Below, piece by piece: positions 54,421 to 64,000 of a DNA stretch of 64,000 nucleotides (position 1 is the stretch's first letter; each line of letters starts with the position of its first letter). The notes beneath the pieces are model-generated. The model saw only the letters and a list, made by a program, of their open reading frames with translations, was not told the DNA's origin and did not search any database. Source of the stretch: Plazaster borealis (lineage: Eukaryota; Echinodermata; Asteroidea; Forcipulatida; Labidiasteridae); NCBI GenBank assembly GCA_021014325.1, contig CM037474.1:25365488-25429487 (forward strand), written 5' to 3'. Made by a program: the position numbers and the translations under genes.

Positions 54421-54622
54421 GGACACATTGCCTTGGATCGGACGAGTTGGTCTAAAAAAAGCGTTTGTAACCGTTTATTATAAAATGCATATGGTTAGAA
54501 AGACGTTATAAAAGTAGAATACCATGATCCACACAAATATGCCTCGCAAGTGCGTGGTTCTCCTTTTACTTTGCGAACTAACACGGTCGGCCATTTTGTG
54601 GAGTCAAAAAGTTGACTCCAGC
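54417..54622 (+). mobile_element. MITE family H, left arm only
   Basis: TTAA then AGGGACACATTGCC, through GTTTGTAACCG and CGGTCGGCCATTTTGTGGAG to GTTGACTCCA, where the match to the 21.9-22.2 kb copy stops. The complementary arm is missing, so the palindrome is broken. Confidence 0.85.
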
Positions 54623-56040
54623 AGCGTTGTACTTTATGCAAGGGTGGGGTCTATTCCCAACCCCACCCCCCTCCGTGTGTACAACGGCGCGCGGCGCGCG
54701 TGCAGTATATGTTTACTCCCAAAATGGCAGACTGTGGGCAGACAGTGGGCAAACAGTAGCCATGTATGACGTCAGTGCAAGCCGGCTTAATAAGAGGATA
54801 CAAAAAGTGCAACTCTACCAAGTTCCTTAAAGCGCATGCAACACGTAATTTTTGGGGTTTTCGCGTGACTATCCTAAGCAAAAACGTATTCCTGATTATT
54901 CGTGCGCCCGAGATAATAATCATTACTTATAAGTGACTTATTGGGGACTTCGTAATTTTCACATACTTTGCATTTTATTTGTATTTATTTTATTTTTCTA
55001 TTTCTTAGGGGGTCAGATTCACAAAATAGGGACTATGAGAAAACGGTGCGAATCGGAAAAATGGTGGATGACGTCATCATTGAAACTTCAACGCACTTGC
55101 ACTAATACGTTTCTGCATCACTCGTCAAAATGGTAAGTTCACGTACAGATTGACCTCGATACATTAAGGCAAAAATAGTTATCTTTAGAACTCTCAAATT
55201 TTACAAATTTCAGGTATAGTGTGGAGATAATGTTGAGATAATGTTGATAATGTCATAAAAACAAAGACATTAGGGGGATTTTAATTACATGTTTGAGCCT
55301 AACCTTAAACCCACTAATGACAAAGTAAAAACAGCGAGAGTTTGTGTTGTTTCAAGTTGCACGTCTGTTTGTCACAACATCTAGTCTGGTGTTAAGTATG
55401 CACGTTAACGACACGTGACGTCATATACGCACACGCATCCCGTACCTGCACCGTTTTCGATTAGTCCCTTTAAAGTTCAACTGGTTCGGGAGACCCCTGA
55501 TCTCGAAAATGTATCGGTAAAATAAAATAAAAATACCCAAACCCGTACACTCTTTAAATTGATTTAAAGTTATTGATGTATAATATCCAATGGGCTTCAA
55601 TCTGATACAATTATGTTCGCCCACATGCTTTCCCGATAACAATACAAAAGAAATACCATTTTTCGAACCTCAGGTCTCGGCATTCTTGAATTTGCATTTA
55701 CAGTGTTACGAGTGATTTTCAGTTTCAAGCTGATTGCCAAGACGTGGGGACGCAAATGTCAAAATTATTTTGGGAATTGTGCAAGAGTCAAAATTTCAAA
55801 TTTGTCCGTGTGTCACATACTTCAAACCCGTGGGGTAATATCTGCTAGGTAACATTTGCGACTTTAATCTAGCGGGGGCGCAGGGGGCTTCGATCATTGA
55901 AGACAACAGAAAGAGAAAGATGTGGTGCAAGATTTCAAATCACTTCAGCAATTTTAAGGAAAGGTAGGCCCCTACGTTTTTGTTTTGGAGAGCAGTAGAT
56001 CAAATCCCGTCCTATGGGTATAAATAGGAAAAGAAATGGG
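54623..56040. other. No confident gene; one candidate exon
   Basis: Apart from the candidate exon at 55009-55132, nothing recognisable is seen. CpG-rich stretches near 54680-54710 (GGCGCGCGGCGCGCGT) are simple sequence. Confidence 0.4.
55009..55132 (+). CDS. Candidate internal exon
   Basis: A long pyrimidine tract ending TTTCTTAG precedes 124 bases that close with AAAATG|GTAAGT, a near-ideal donor. One frame is open throughout (GGQIHKIGTMRKRCESEKWW and onward). No partner exon or homology was recognised, so this rests on splice signals alone. Confidence 0.2.
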
Positions 56041-56445
56041 GAAAAAATACTCAATGCACAACATTGGTAAGATTGAAAATAATTTTAAACTATTCACAGA
56101 TTTGCACATAAATTAAAAGGTGATATTAAAAGATGTCATGGTGTAAATCATTTCCTTAAACTATTTGTGCTTGAAATGTTTTAGTTTTTGAGAAATAACA
56201 AGTAGTTTTGATCGCGCGAGTCCAAACAACGATGTTTGAAAACTGTGAAACATCAGGGTTTTTGTTTTTATTTATTGTTTGTTTGTGGGGGTTTTTGCTT
56301 CTGCTGCCTTTTGTTTTACTATTTTGTCATGACTTGGGCGTACTAAGCCTTTTAAAGATTTGTTATTCCATGTGTAATGTTGGGTCACATAAAGTATGGA
56401 TACTTTTATTGTCTGCGACAATTACCAATTTTGTCTTCGTGCTTT
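56040..56445 (-). mobile_element. Family E MITE
   Basis: ACAACATTGGTAAGATTGAA at the left and GTTGGGTCACATAAAGTATG...GACAATTACCAA at the right. The interior GTAGTTTTGATCGCGCGAGT and CGATGTTTGAAAACTGTG match 0.43-0.64 kb. Confidence 0.7.
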
Positions 56446-56850
56446 ATATTTGAAGTATAGGAACGGACATTTCAGTAGGGAATATCGGTTTTCGGTCTGA
56501 GAGCTCTTCGCTTATAAAGTTTGTGCCAGTAGGCCCCACCAATAGACCTTAGTAGTCATGACGTCACAGTTTGTTTACCACTTTGCAGAAGAATGGGAAA
56601 CCATTGAGTCTCTGCTCAACTGTCAGAAATGCAGTACCCAGGTACGGCACGTGGGCAAGGCAGTAAATACACTCTTGGGAATAATTAAGACTGAACTATT
56701 CTGTCGAAGTCAGGAAACCACTTGAAGAAACCCCCCCCCCAAGAAAGAATTTACCGTTGTTTTATTTCGATTGCAGCAATCAAAATAAGCAGCTTTGTGA
56801 AGTTGCACAAAAACACTGACAAGACATTGAACCTCTTTTCATTGTGTTCA
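56446..56850. other. No recognisable feature
   Basis: Contains a poly-C run near 56730 and no coding signal. Confidence 0.4.
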
Positions 56851-57003
56851 TTAAAGGCACTGTACACGTTTGGTAATTACTCAAAATATATATTAGCATA
56901 AAAACTTACTTGGTAACGAGCAACGGAGAGCTGTTGATAGTATAAAACATTGTGAGAAACGACTCCCTTTGAAGTAACGTAGTTTTTGAGAAAGAGGTGA
57001 TTT
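56851..57003 (-). mobile_element. MITE family A, one half
   Basis: TTAA then AGGCACTGTACACGTTTGG, through ACGTAGTTTTTGAGAAAGAG. The sequence switches to family I at AATATCTGGGCC, and the other half is not found on the far side of I. Confidence 0.85.
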
Positions 57004-57004
57004 C

Positions 57005-57391
57005 AATATCTGGGCCATATGGGCCGGGCCAACCATGGTACCCATATGGGGCCCTTATGGGTGTGGATTATGGGGAATATTCCCATATGAGGTACATATT
57101 GGGGGGAATATGGGTTAGCCCTTATCATCTGGGGAAAATAATTATGGGCAATCCCATATGGGCAGAATATGCAAGGGCCCATATAGGTATCATATGGGGG
57201 AAATATGTCCCGGGCCGCGATATTTGTTTTCCTACGAACTTTTTGTCCCCCCATACGGCGAACTGTGTACAAAATTTGATAGCGCCCTCTTTTGAATACT
57301 CTTCCTCCAGCCCACGTTAATTTCCCGTATGGGGACAAAAAGTTCGTAGGAAAAACAATCTTGCGCCCGGGCCCATATGGCCCAGATATTT
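57005..57391. mobile_element. Family I palindromic element containing MITE J
   Basis: Ends AATATCTGGGCCATATGGGC and GGGCCCATATGGCCCAGATA are inverted repeats. The interior carries many CCCATATGGG-type palindromes. MITE J splits it at 57224-57358. Confidence 0.82.
57224..57358. mobile_element. Family J MITE nested in I
   Basis: TTTTCCTACGAACTTTTTGT and ACAAAAAGTTCGTAGGAAAA are perfect inverted ends. CCATACGGCGAACTG and GTTAATTTCCCGTATGG lie inside. Its ends match the 53.0 kb copy. Confidence 0.85.
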
Positions 57392-57864
57392 CCCATAGGC
57401 CTCATATGGGCCTGCTACCTGGGATAAACCTTTTAGCAGCCATTTTGAAATTTTGAAGGTTATGGCAACCACTTTTACTTTTAAAAATGTCTTAGTTGAC
57501 TTTGCCATGCCAGAAAACATATTATTATACATTAAAATCATTAGAATCGGATAATGTTAACTGTGGTGAATTTGACCACCAGTCAAAAGTGCGTTGACCT
57601 TTCGACGTTTTAGACCATAGCGCCTTCATTTAAGGTCGGAGGTATAACTATACATTTTTGGAATCCTCATGACTAGACGAGTAATTTGATATGCATATCG
57701 GCACGATTGGAATATATTTGAATTTTGACCCCTGTTTGACCTTTGTTGTCCCCTGACATTTGCCTGGCATTTTCAAGGGGGCAGCCCAAGTCAAAATTGT
57801 TTGGTATTCATCAGGGAACACAAAAACACTTTCAAATCTTTGTTCCCAGAATTTGGTCACGGGA

Positions 57865-57927
57865 CCTACTGGCTGGTCTCCCACTACCCGGAAGTTCAAA
57901 TGTACACGAGACTTACACAGTCTATTA
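57865..57927. mobile_element. Family Q right-end fragment
   Basis: CCCGGAAGTTCAAATGTACA and CGAGACTTACACAGTCTATT match the right end of the 38.9 kb element. 57411-57864 and 57928-58233 show nothing recognisable. Confidence 0.7.
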
Positions 57928-58233
57928 CAGGATGATTTTATTGTGTTACTAGAAGATAGAAACTTGTTTCATTCTTCCGGTAAAAAACATGTACTTTTCC
58001 TTTAACGTTGACATTTAATCGAGAAAAAGGATGATCTACCGGTATATTGCAAATGAACTTTAGGGATTTAAAATCAATTTCCGTTTTTGTTTCCTCAAAC
58101 AAAATGAAAGCTAGAGGTTGGTGCACCTTGTGTTGTGATAACTCATAGACTCTGTTGCAGGTCTTCGCCGTCGGTGGCTCTCTTGCGACGGCACGGAGGA
58201 GAGTTACAACGTATGGTTGAGGCCCTGTCTGAC

Positions 58234-58713
58234 TTAAAGGCATCGTACACGTTTGGTAATGACTGCGATAATTAATGGCAATAAAAACTTACTTGGTAAG
58301 AAGTAGGGCCTACAGCAGCTTTGGATAAAATAATGCATTTTGAGAAACGTTTCACTTCGTTATAACCTAGTTTGAACATCATATACTAGACGTCAACGAC
58401 ACTTAAACTAGAAGCATCAACATTATTTTCACTTCGAAGTACTGCGGTTGTGGAAAAATATATCACTTTTTATCCCCAAAGCATTTCAATCTGAGAAGCG
58501 TTACTGACAGTACGCTTCTCAGAGTGTGTATTCCAATGCAGATTATTATTCCTGCGTGGACATAACCGCTCCAGATGTTCGGCAATATCTCAAAAACGCT
58601 ACCACCTTTTGAAATTAAATTTTCACAGGTTAGTTTTATGGTATATATCTACAACTATATAGTTTGAAACAAACAGTAGGTTTCAATTACCAAACGTGTA
58701 CGATGCCTATAAA
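58234..58713 (-). mobile_element. MITE family B, reverse, with insertion
   Basis: Left end TTAA plus AGGCATCGTACACGTTTGG, right CCAAACGTGTACGATGCCTA. The body is reverse B (CATAACCGCTCCAGA, CTGAGAAGCG). About 70 extra bases at 58370-58435 (ATCATATACTAGACGTCAAC) are absent from other copies. The ends are of A type and the body of B type. Confidence 0.85.
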
Positions 58714-58890
58714 AGTACAGGATTGGTAGAGCTGACAAAATAGTCGCAGACAGTGCTCATGTGTTGTGTGATTAACCACATGAAATAACAAACCTGTGAA
58801 CACTTTGGCTTAATCCTCCGTTGTGTGTGGCTCAGATAGTGAAAAAACGTGCAAAATTGTCAATTTTTTTATAGAGTGTGTTTAAAAAGC
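58714..58890 (-). repeat. Family F fragment
   Basis: GGATTGGTAGAGCTGACAAA and ACAGTGCTCATGTGTTGTGT mirror 28.28-28.34 kb in reverse. Confidence 0.6.
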
Positions 58891-60030
58891 CGTGTTCATT
58901 CAAATGGCCATACGTTCCTGTCAAAAGGTCTAATATGTCTCTATCATCATCTATTATTGTTTACTATTTGGAAGGCGCCATGCTGCATGCTCAATTATAC
59001 ACTATGGCAAGAGAACAGCTATATATGGACTCCTTCATCCGGAGTATGCTGCCACGCCCACATGTAGGCAGAATTCTAAAGAGATGGGCTTGTTCGACCC
59101 TCAATTCTTTGTTCATCACCTCCCGCATCTTCTGTCTGTTCTCTACCCCTTACTTGTCGCTCCATCAACTTTTCCACCTGGCTGCTTCTGTTTCACACGC
59201 TCGTATAGGCCGAAGTTGAGTTGTCATTAAGAATTTGAGATAGACTCTTCGGGTGTCCAAACGTGAGGCCAGACCATTTTTTGATATATATCATTGTGAG
59301 AAAAAATATATATAGTCTGTCCCCGGTAAATATTTCAAGATTTCCACTAAATCTTTGAATTCAGATACATTCGAAGGCAAATTTGACGTATCTGCTGACT
59401 ATCGAACTTGTGTCTACAGCAGTGAAACATGTTTGCCGCCAAAATCCAACAAATAAATGATTGTGCCTGCTACTTGTTCCTTATTTATTAATATATTTAT
59501 TTATTAGCATATTATCAATGATTACTTCATAAGAATTACTGTAAAATAGGGGCCTGGAATGAACAGCATTTGTGAAGTAACGTAGTTTTTGAGAAAGAGG
59601 TAATTTCTCACTAAAATAATAAAACGATTACATTACCTTTAATACCAACGCCGTTTTAACTGAGTTTTATCTTCCTTTTAAACCGAGAAAATAAAGTCTC
59701 TCGACCGTTATTTTCTTCGTGAATACATTCCGTGGTTTGTAGCACGCCATGCGTAATGCATTGCTGTATGCTTCAGTAATAATTTACATTAGCTCGGAAT
59801 GCATGCGAATCATTTGTGACAGCGATACTCCCCTCTCCAACTCTCTCTCTCTCCATTGCGATTCCTTTAACCTTCGTTGGAAGTCTTGACTCCTTAAAAA
59901 CAAATGAACATGTCATGGAACGGCATGGTCTGTAAGTGAGTGAGTTTATTCACTTCAATGGAAAATATCCCGTGACAATTTATTGAAAGGAGTTCGCCCC
60001 TTTTCGATTTAAAAAAAGCCTTGAAGTTTG
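58891..60030. other. No recognisable gene
   Basis: A 113-codon frame at 58878-59219 shows no motif. A fragment of MITE A (GAAGTAACGTAGTTTTTGAG through CACTAAAATAATAAAA) lies at 59573-59625. Confidence 0.4.
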
Positions 60031-60223
60031 GGGGCCAATTTCATAGAGCTGCTTAAGTAGAAAATGTTGCTTAACAATTTTGTGTTAAGCGATAATAAGC
60101 AGGATACCAGTCACAAATTGTACATGTGGCATGGTAGTTTGGCTGGTAACCTTATTCTGGTAAGCATATTTTGTTGTGCTTAGCTACTTTGTGTGCTTAA
60201 GCAGCTCTATGAAATTGGGCCCT
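60031..60223. mobile_element. Family G MITE, intact
   Basis: Ends GGGGCCAATTTCATAGAGCT and AGCTCTATGAAATTGGGCCC. The interior reads in the opposite sense to the 33.1 kb copy (CAGGATACCAGTCACAAATT, TTTGGCTGGTAACCTTATTC). Confidence 0.92.
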
Positions 60224-60267
60224 GATGTTCAGGACAGGGCGAAAGAGGCTTTACAGGTGCACACAGG

Positions 60268-60312
60268 TGACCAATGGGAAACTTCGGGACGCTAGGTGAC
60301 AGCAGACATATA
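60268..60312. repeat. Family T single arm
   Basis: GGGACGCTAGGTGACAGCAG matches one arm of the 29.7 kb element with one change in the CTCF-like core (GGTGGC to GGTGAC). Confidence 0.6.
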
Positions 60313-60609
60313 CTGATGACGACAAGAGCACACTTGGCAGAAATGGTGAGAACTGACCGACTGGCACCTTTCAGGGCCAACACTTCGCTCGGTCCCACCG
60401 CAAGACCGCTGGGGTGGGCTGATGAGCTTGTACATGTACACATTCTTGTCCAGGATGTAGTGATGCTTGAGGGGAATGACTGGTTGCGCCGCTGATCGGC
60501 GCAATGCGCAAAATCGCAACACGTTCAGAACGGTTAATTAGCCCCTTCTTTTTTAACCAAATTTGCGAGAAGAATATATTAAACTATTCAGGTAAATTTG
60601 TAACGTTAT

Positions 60610-60690
60610 AATAATAAATAATAATAAAAAGCATTTATATAGCGCCAAAATCCGCCTAAAAAGACGCTAAGGCGCTTAACATATATAAAG
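60610..60690. repeat. Dispersed retroelement-type tail
   Basis: AAGCATTTATATAGCGCCAA followed by GACGCTAAGGCGCTTAAC. This TTTATATAGCGC...GGCGCTT pattern is a common dispersed repeat in marine animals (from memory). Confidence 0.6.
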
Positions 60691-60854
60691 ATATAAAATA
60701 AGCCAATAAATAAACCGAAACGTTGCGATCGAGCCCTACTTAGTTGATTGTACACGGCAAAGAATGACAATAACAGAAAACAGAATTCTCAATTTCTTTA
60801 AGATGATAAACTCCCAAACTAAGCTTGTTTTTGACCATTTACGATTCGCTATAA

Positions 60855-61275
60855 ACCATGTAACCTAAGAAAGAGTGACCTTGTACATTCCGTGGCCTTT
60901 CTGGCAGGTAAGATAATGCACTGGTCATTTGGGAAAATTTACATTTTGTGTCATAATTTCCATATAAATTCAAGAGTTATAAAAGTAACAGCTGAACAAA
61001 TATTCAATTCAATTCAATTCAAAATTGGTTTATTTAAAAAAATACATCACCAAATAAAAAGTCACAGACTAAAGGAATTTGGTTTACAAAATGTTTAGAT
61101 GTGCCCCTTTATTTATATCAACGGTTGACAAACAAATAGACAGTGCAACCCCCATAAAATATAACATTTTATGTTTTCTCCCATCTCTGTACAAATCGTG
61201 CCTGAAGGAATTCAGGCTCTGTGGCTCTTTTGAAAAAAACATGTGACGTCACAGGTTACAAATGGTCTATAATAT
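60855..61275 (+). repeat. Family O repeat, copy 5, with ATTCA-type insertion
   Basis: GACCTTGTACATTCCGTGGC, ATAAATTCAAGAGTTATAAA and GACGTCACAGGTTACAAATG match copy 1. A block of AATTCAATTCAATTC plus TTGGTTTATTTAAAAA (about 61002-61095) is inserted in the middle and looks like a separate retroelement tail. Confidence 0.82.
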
Positions 61276-61599
61276 CTTTGCTCTTCGATCACTAAACTGC
61301 ATAAACCATCTACTACTAACTTCAATTAGTGACTTTCAATTAAATGCGTGTCAATCCGAGCTTAAACAAAAAGAAAGAAAGAAAAGAAGGCCTAAGATGT
61401 AAATCAATTTCAAAAGATTCAGCTACTTCGCTCGCCGTGGACAGCGTTTCATTATTCACAGCCACATGGAATCGTACCGGATACCAACAAAAAAAGGAAA
61501 TGCCACCTGTCCTGAAGTACTGAACATAAGATGCAATTTCCGTACGGTTGATGTTTGGCCCGGACGTGTCTAACAGGGCAAGTCTTATACTTTGGAATG
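61276..61599. other. No recognisable feature
   Basis: AT-rich sequence leading into the LINE remnant. Confidence 0.4.
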
Positions 61600-61978
61600 A
61601 GATACTATGGTTACAACCAATGTTGCCATTTAATGGAAGTCATTCAGCGTGGACTTTTGTAGCCAGCCTCTGTCTTTTCTACAGATATTTTCGTGGTAAA
61701 TGTACCACCATTGGGGTCCGAACTGGTTCCTCCTATGTTTCTCTATGCTCGTATTGAGAGTGAAACCAGGTTTTCTGCTTGTTCTCATCCATACACTCTT
61801 ACTTTGCTGAGATGTAGAACAAAGAGCCATTCCAACAGCTTTATTCCACGTACTGCATCTCTTTGGAACTCCTTGCCTGGTGCATGTTTCCCTCCATCCT
61901 CCATCCTATAATCTAGACTGCTTTAAGAGGAACGTCAGTTCACACCTTCGGCTCGATCCCCTGAAATGTTTTCATCTT
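61600..61978 (+). pseudogene. LINE (non-LTR retrotransposon) C-terminal remnant
   Basis: The translated segments SAWTFVASLCLFYRYFRGKC, SHPYTLTLLRCRTKSHSNSF, IPRTASLWNSLPGACFPPS and YNLDCFKRNVSSHLRLDPL follow one another as in the end of jockey/CR1-type reverse transcriptase proteins. They lie in three different frames, with shifts near 61690-61715 and near 61905 (where CTCCATC is doubled). The remnant is dead. Confidence 0.75.
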
Positions 61979-62264
61979 ACATGTTTTCTTCTTCTAGCCC
62001 CTTACCAAAAGTGGCCTTTAGCCTAAGCTTGGTTGGGGCGAACTTGCTTCTTTTTCTTTTTTTTTCAATAAGAATATTTTTAAAACATATAAAAATTCGA
62101 AGATTTGTTATTTTTCCACATTGGTATAATAAGATCAATCAAGTTTCCTAAAAAATGATTGGTTTCAATGCAGCCCATAATCTACGCCTGAAGAACATCG
62201 TAAAGAGAAGATGATTGACAAATGTTTAGTTTTGGTATCTGAAAGTGAGAAAAAACTAGATTAG

Positions 62265-62425
62265 CAAGGTGTTCTTTAATTGTTCCCACTATACTTTCTT
62301 GTGACTCCGATGACTGATTGAGCTTAAACTTTCACAGGCTTGTTATTCCAAGGAACGTGTTGGGTCACATAAAGTGCGGACACCGGTCATTAATGACCAA
62401 CATTGTCTTCGTGCTTAAGATTTGA
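62265..62425 (-). repeat. Family E fragment (empty site for D)
   Basis: On the reverse strand CCTGTGAAAGTTTAAGCTCA and ATCAGTCATCGGAGTCAC match the two sides of MITE D at 5.79/6.15 kb, joined without insertion. 61979-62264 and 62426-62885 show nothing else recognisable. Confidence 0.72.
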
Positions 62426-62889
62426 ATAATCCACTCTACAGTTTGTTCACATCAAACTAGGAATAACTTTATAACTTTGAATGTGTCATTGACAGCATTC
62501 ATCGGCATTATGATGAATAAACATTGAGGAAACTTGGCAGGCGGAGACTTCACACACACATAAAGCAAAATACATCGTGAATATTTAAAATGGATACATT
62601 ATTAACAGTAGCTCCAGCGAGCAGGTGTGCGTAAACCGAGAAGTGCGAAGTTTATATACTTTCTTCCATTGAAAGATAAATATTTGACGGACTGAGTTGA
62701 CATCTTGGGGACGGTGTTTCTGAATTGCCGTTCAAATTCATACGGCGCCGCACTTATACTTCAAAGAAGAAGAATTTGTTGTATTAAAACGAACTAATGA
62801 GAAAGTTCTTGGTCATAAAGTCCTTTTACAGAAAGCTAAAATGGCATTGATTAAAAACGACATGGATGTCATGTCTAATGTAGCAACAA

Positions 62890-63935
62890 GTCAAGAAAAA
62901 ACAAAACCGGGCAAGACGAGACAAGACAAGACAAGTCAATAGGCCTAGAAGTCAAAAGAATACAAGACAAGGCAAGGCAAGACAAGACAAAGGCAAGACA
63001 AGACAAAGGCAAGACAAGACAAGACAAAGGCAAGACAAGGCAAGACATTTTTCTTTTTTAAAGACAAGACAAAGGCAAGACAAGACAAGACGAGACAAAA
63101 AGGCAAGACAAGGCAAGACAAGTGAATAGGCCTACAAGTTAAAAAATACAAAATTGACAATGCAAGACAAGAAAAGGCAAGGCAAAGGCAAGACAAGTCA
63201 AGGCAAAGGAAAGACAAGTCAAGTCAATGGACCTGTAAGTCAGGAACAAACTAAAAAAGGCAAGACAAGACAAAACAATTCAAAGCAAGACAAGGCAAGA
63301 CAAGAAGGCAAGACAAGACAAAAAAGTCAAGACAAGTCAACAGGCCTAGAAGTCAAAAGAATACAAGACAAGACAAGACAAGGCAAGGCAAGTCTATAGG
63401 CCTACATGTCAAAAGAATACAAGACAAGACAATGCAAGACAAGTTTTTTTTAAGACAAGACAAAGGTAAGACAAGACAAGACGAGACAAAAAGGCAAGAC
63501 AAGGCAAGTAAAGTAAATAGGCCTACAAGTTAAAAAAAATACAAAATTGACAATGCAAGACAAGACAATACAAGGCAAAGGCAAGAAAAGTCAAGTCAAT
63601 GGGCCTGTAAGTCAAGAACAAACTAGACAAGGCAAGACAAGACAAAATAACTCAAGACAAGACAAGGCAAGACAAGAAGGCAAGACAATAAGGCAAGACA
63701 AAACAAAACAAGTCAAGACAATACAAGGTAAGACAAGACAGGACAATACAACACAATACACTAAGGTAAAACAAGACATAAGACAAGACATGGCAAGACA
63801 ACAAAAACGAAAAAGGTACAAAAGACAAAGAGAAGAAAAAGGTGAAAAGAAGAGAATGGGGAATTATAGAGAAGATAAGACAAGAGAAGGCAACACACAA
63901 CATGACAATAACAAGACAAGACAAGACGGGACCAG
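62890..63935. repeat. AAGAC/GGCAAGACAAG minisatellite with ~390-bp higher-order unit
   Basis: The array is built from ACAAGGCAAGACAAG. Marker segments (ATAGGCCTAGAAGTCAAAAG, ATAGGCCTACAAGTTAAAAA, TGTAAGTCA(G/A)GAACAAACT) recur in the same order about 373-398 bases apart, so at least two higher-order units exist. The Lys/Gln-rich and Leu/Cys-rich open frames here are artefacts. Confidence 0.93.
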
Positions 63936-64000
63936 GGTAACATTTAATATTGTTTGAAATAAACCATTAGCACAATCGCACACTCGAGGTTTGAAGTGTG

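Noticed and set aside
57003..57338. Overlapping 107- and 111-codon frames on both strands
   Set aside because: Both fall in the palindromic I/J elements. The symmetry keeps both strands open.
58878..59219. 113-codon frame as a possible small gene
   Set aside because: No motif, starts inside a family F fragment, and no supporting signals.
62945..63957. Lys/Gln-rich (+) and Leu/Cys-rich (-) frames up to 136 codons
   Set aside because: Translations of the AAGACAAGGC array.

Overview
This 64-kb window is animal (metazoan) genomic DNA. It has introns with GT..AG borders, tRNA-derived SINEs, a decayed LINE, many short inverted-repeat DNA transposons (MITEs), expanded microsatellites, and no prokaryotic gene packing. 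The mix of repeat families and the frequent word TAGGCCTA suggest a marine deuterostome, most likely an echinoderm and perhaps a sea star. That assignment rests on general familiarity and was not tested by alignment. All family letters (A, B, C...) are my own labels for sequences that recur inside this window.

Only one protein-coding gene is well supported. It lies on the + strand at about 31.5-36.6 kb. It has a probable non-coding first exon ending at 31795, a 5'UTR plus coding exon (32569-33070), a second coding exon (34257-35030) and a third (36345-36548). All three introns have GT..AG borders, and both coding junctions are in phase 0. The predicted protein is 443 residues. It has an N-terminal Cx2C...Cx2C zinc-binding module, helical middle segments and a basic nuclear-localisation-like cluster. 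It resembles the N-terminal half of a large, poorly characterised invertebrate family that often carries a transposon-related DUF6589-type C-terminus, which is not seen here.

The remainder, 1-31 kb and 37-64 kb, is a mosaic of repeats. Families A, B, D and H are MITEs flanked by TTAA on both sides, and several sit inside other repeats: A in a tRNA-SINE at 4.3 kb, D in E at 5.8 kb, H in W at 11.4 kb and H in G at 54.4 kb. Uninterrupted copies elsewhere in the window show the empty site for three of these, giving direct evidence of TTAA target specificity and a relative age order. Other families are C (CCCGG-rich), E, F, G (AATTTCATAGAGCTGCTTAA termini), I/J (nested at 57 kb), K, M, O, P, Q, R, S, T (CTCF-like motif in both arms), U and V. 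Three tRNA-derived SINE types and a frameshifted LINE end at 61.6-62 kb are also present.

Tandem arrays include CAA (0.8-1.0 kb), TTC (3.5 kb), a 12-bp ATACATAGTGAT array (15.5-15.8 kb), a TTGTATACTTG-type array in an intron (33.4 kb), a dimeric ~54-bp array (36.8-37.2 kb), CTG (46.9-48.1 kb), a ~66-bp array (53.5 kb) and an AAGACAAGGC array with a ~390-bp higher-order period (62.9-63.9 kb). Stretches with nothing recognisable are listed as such.
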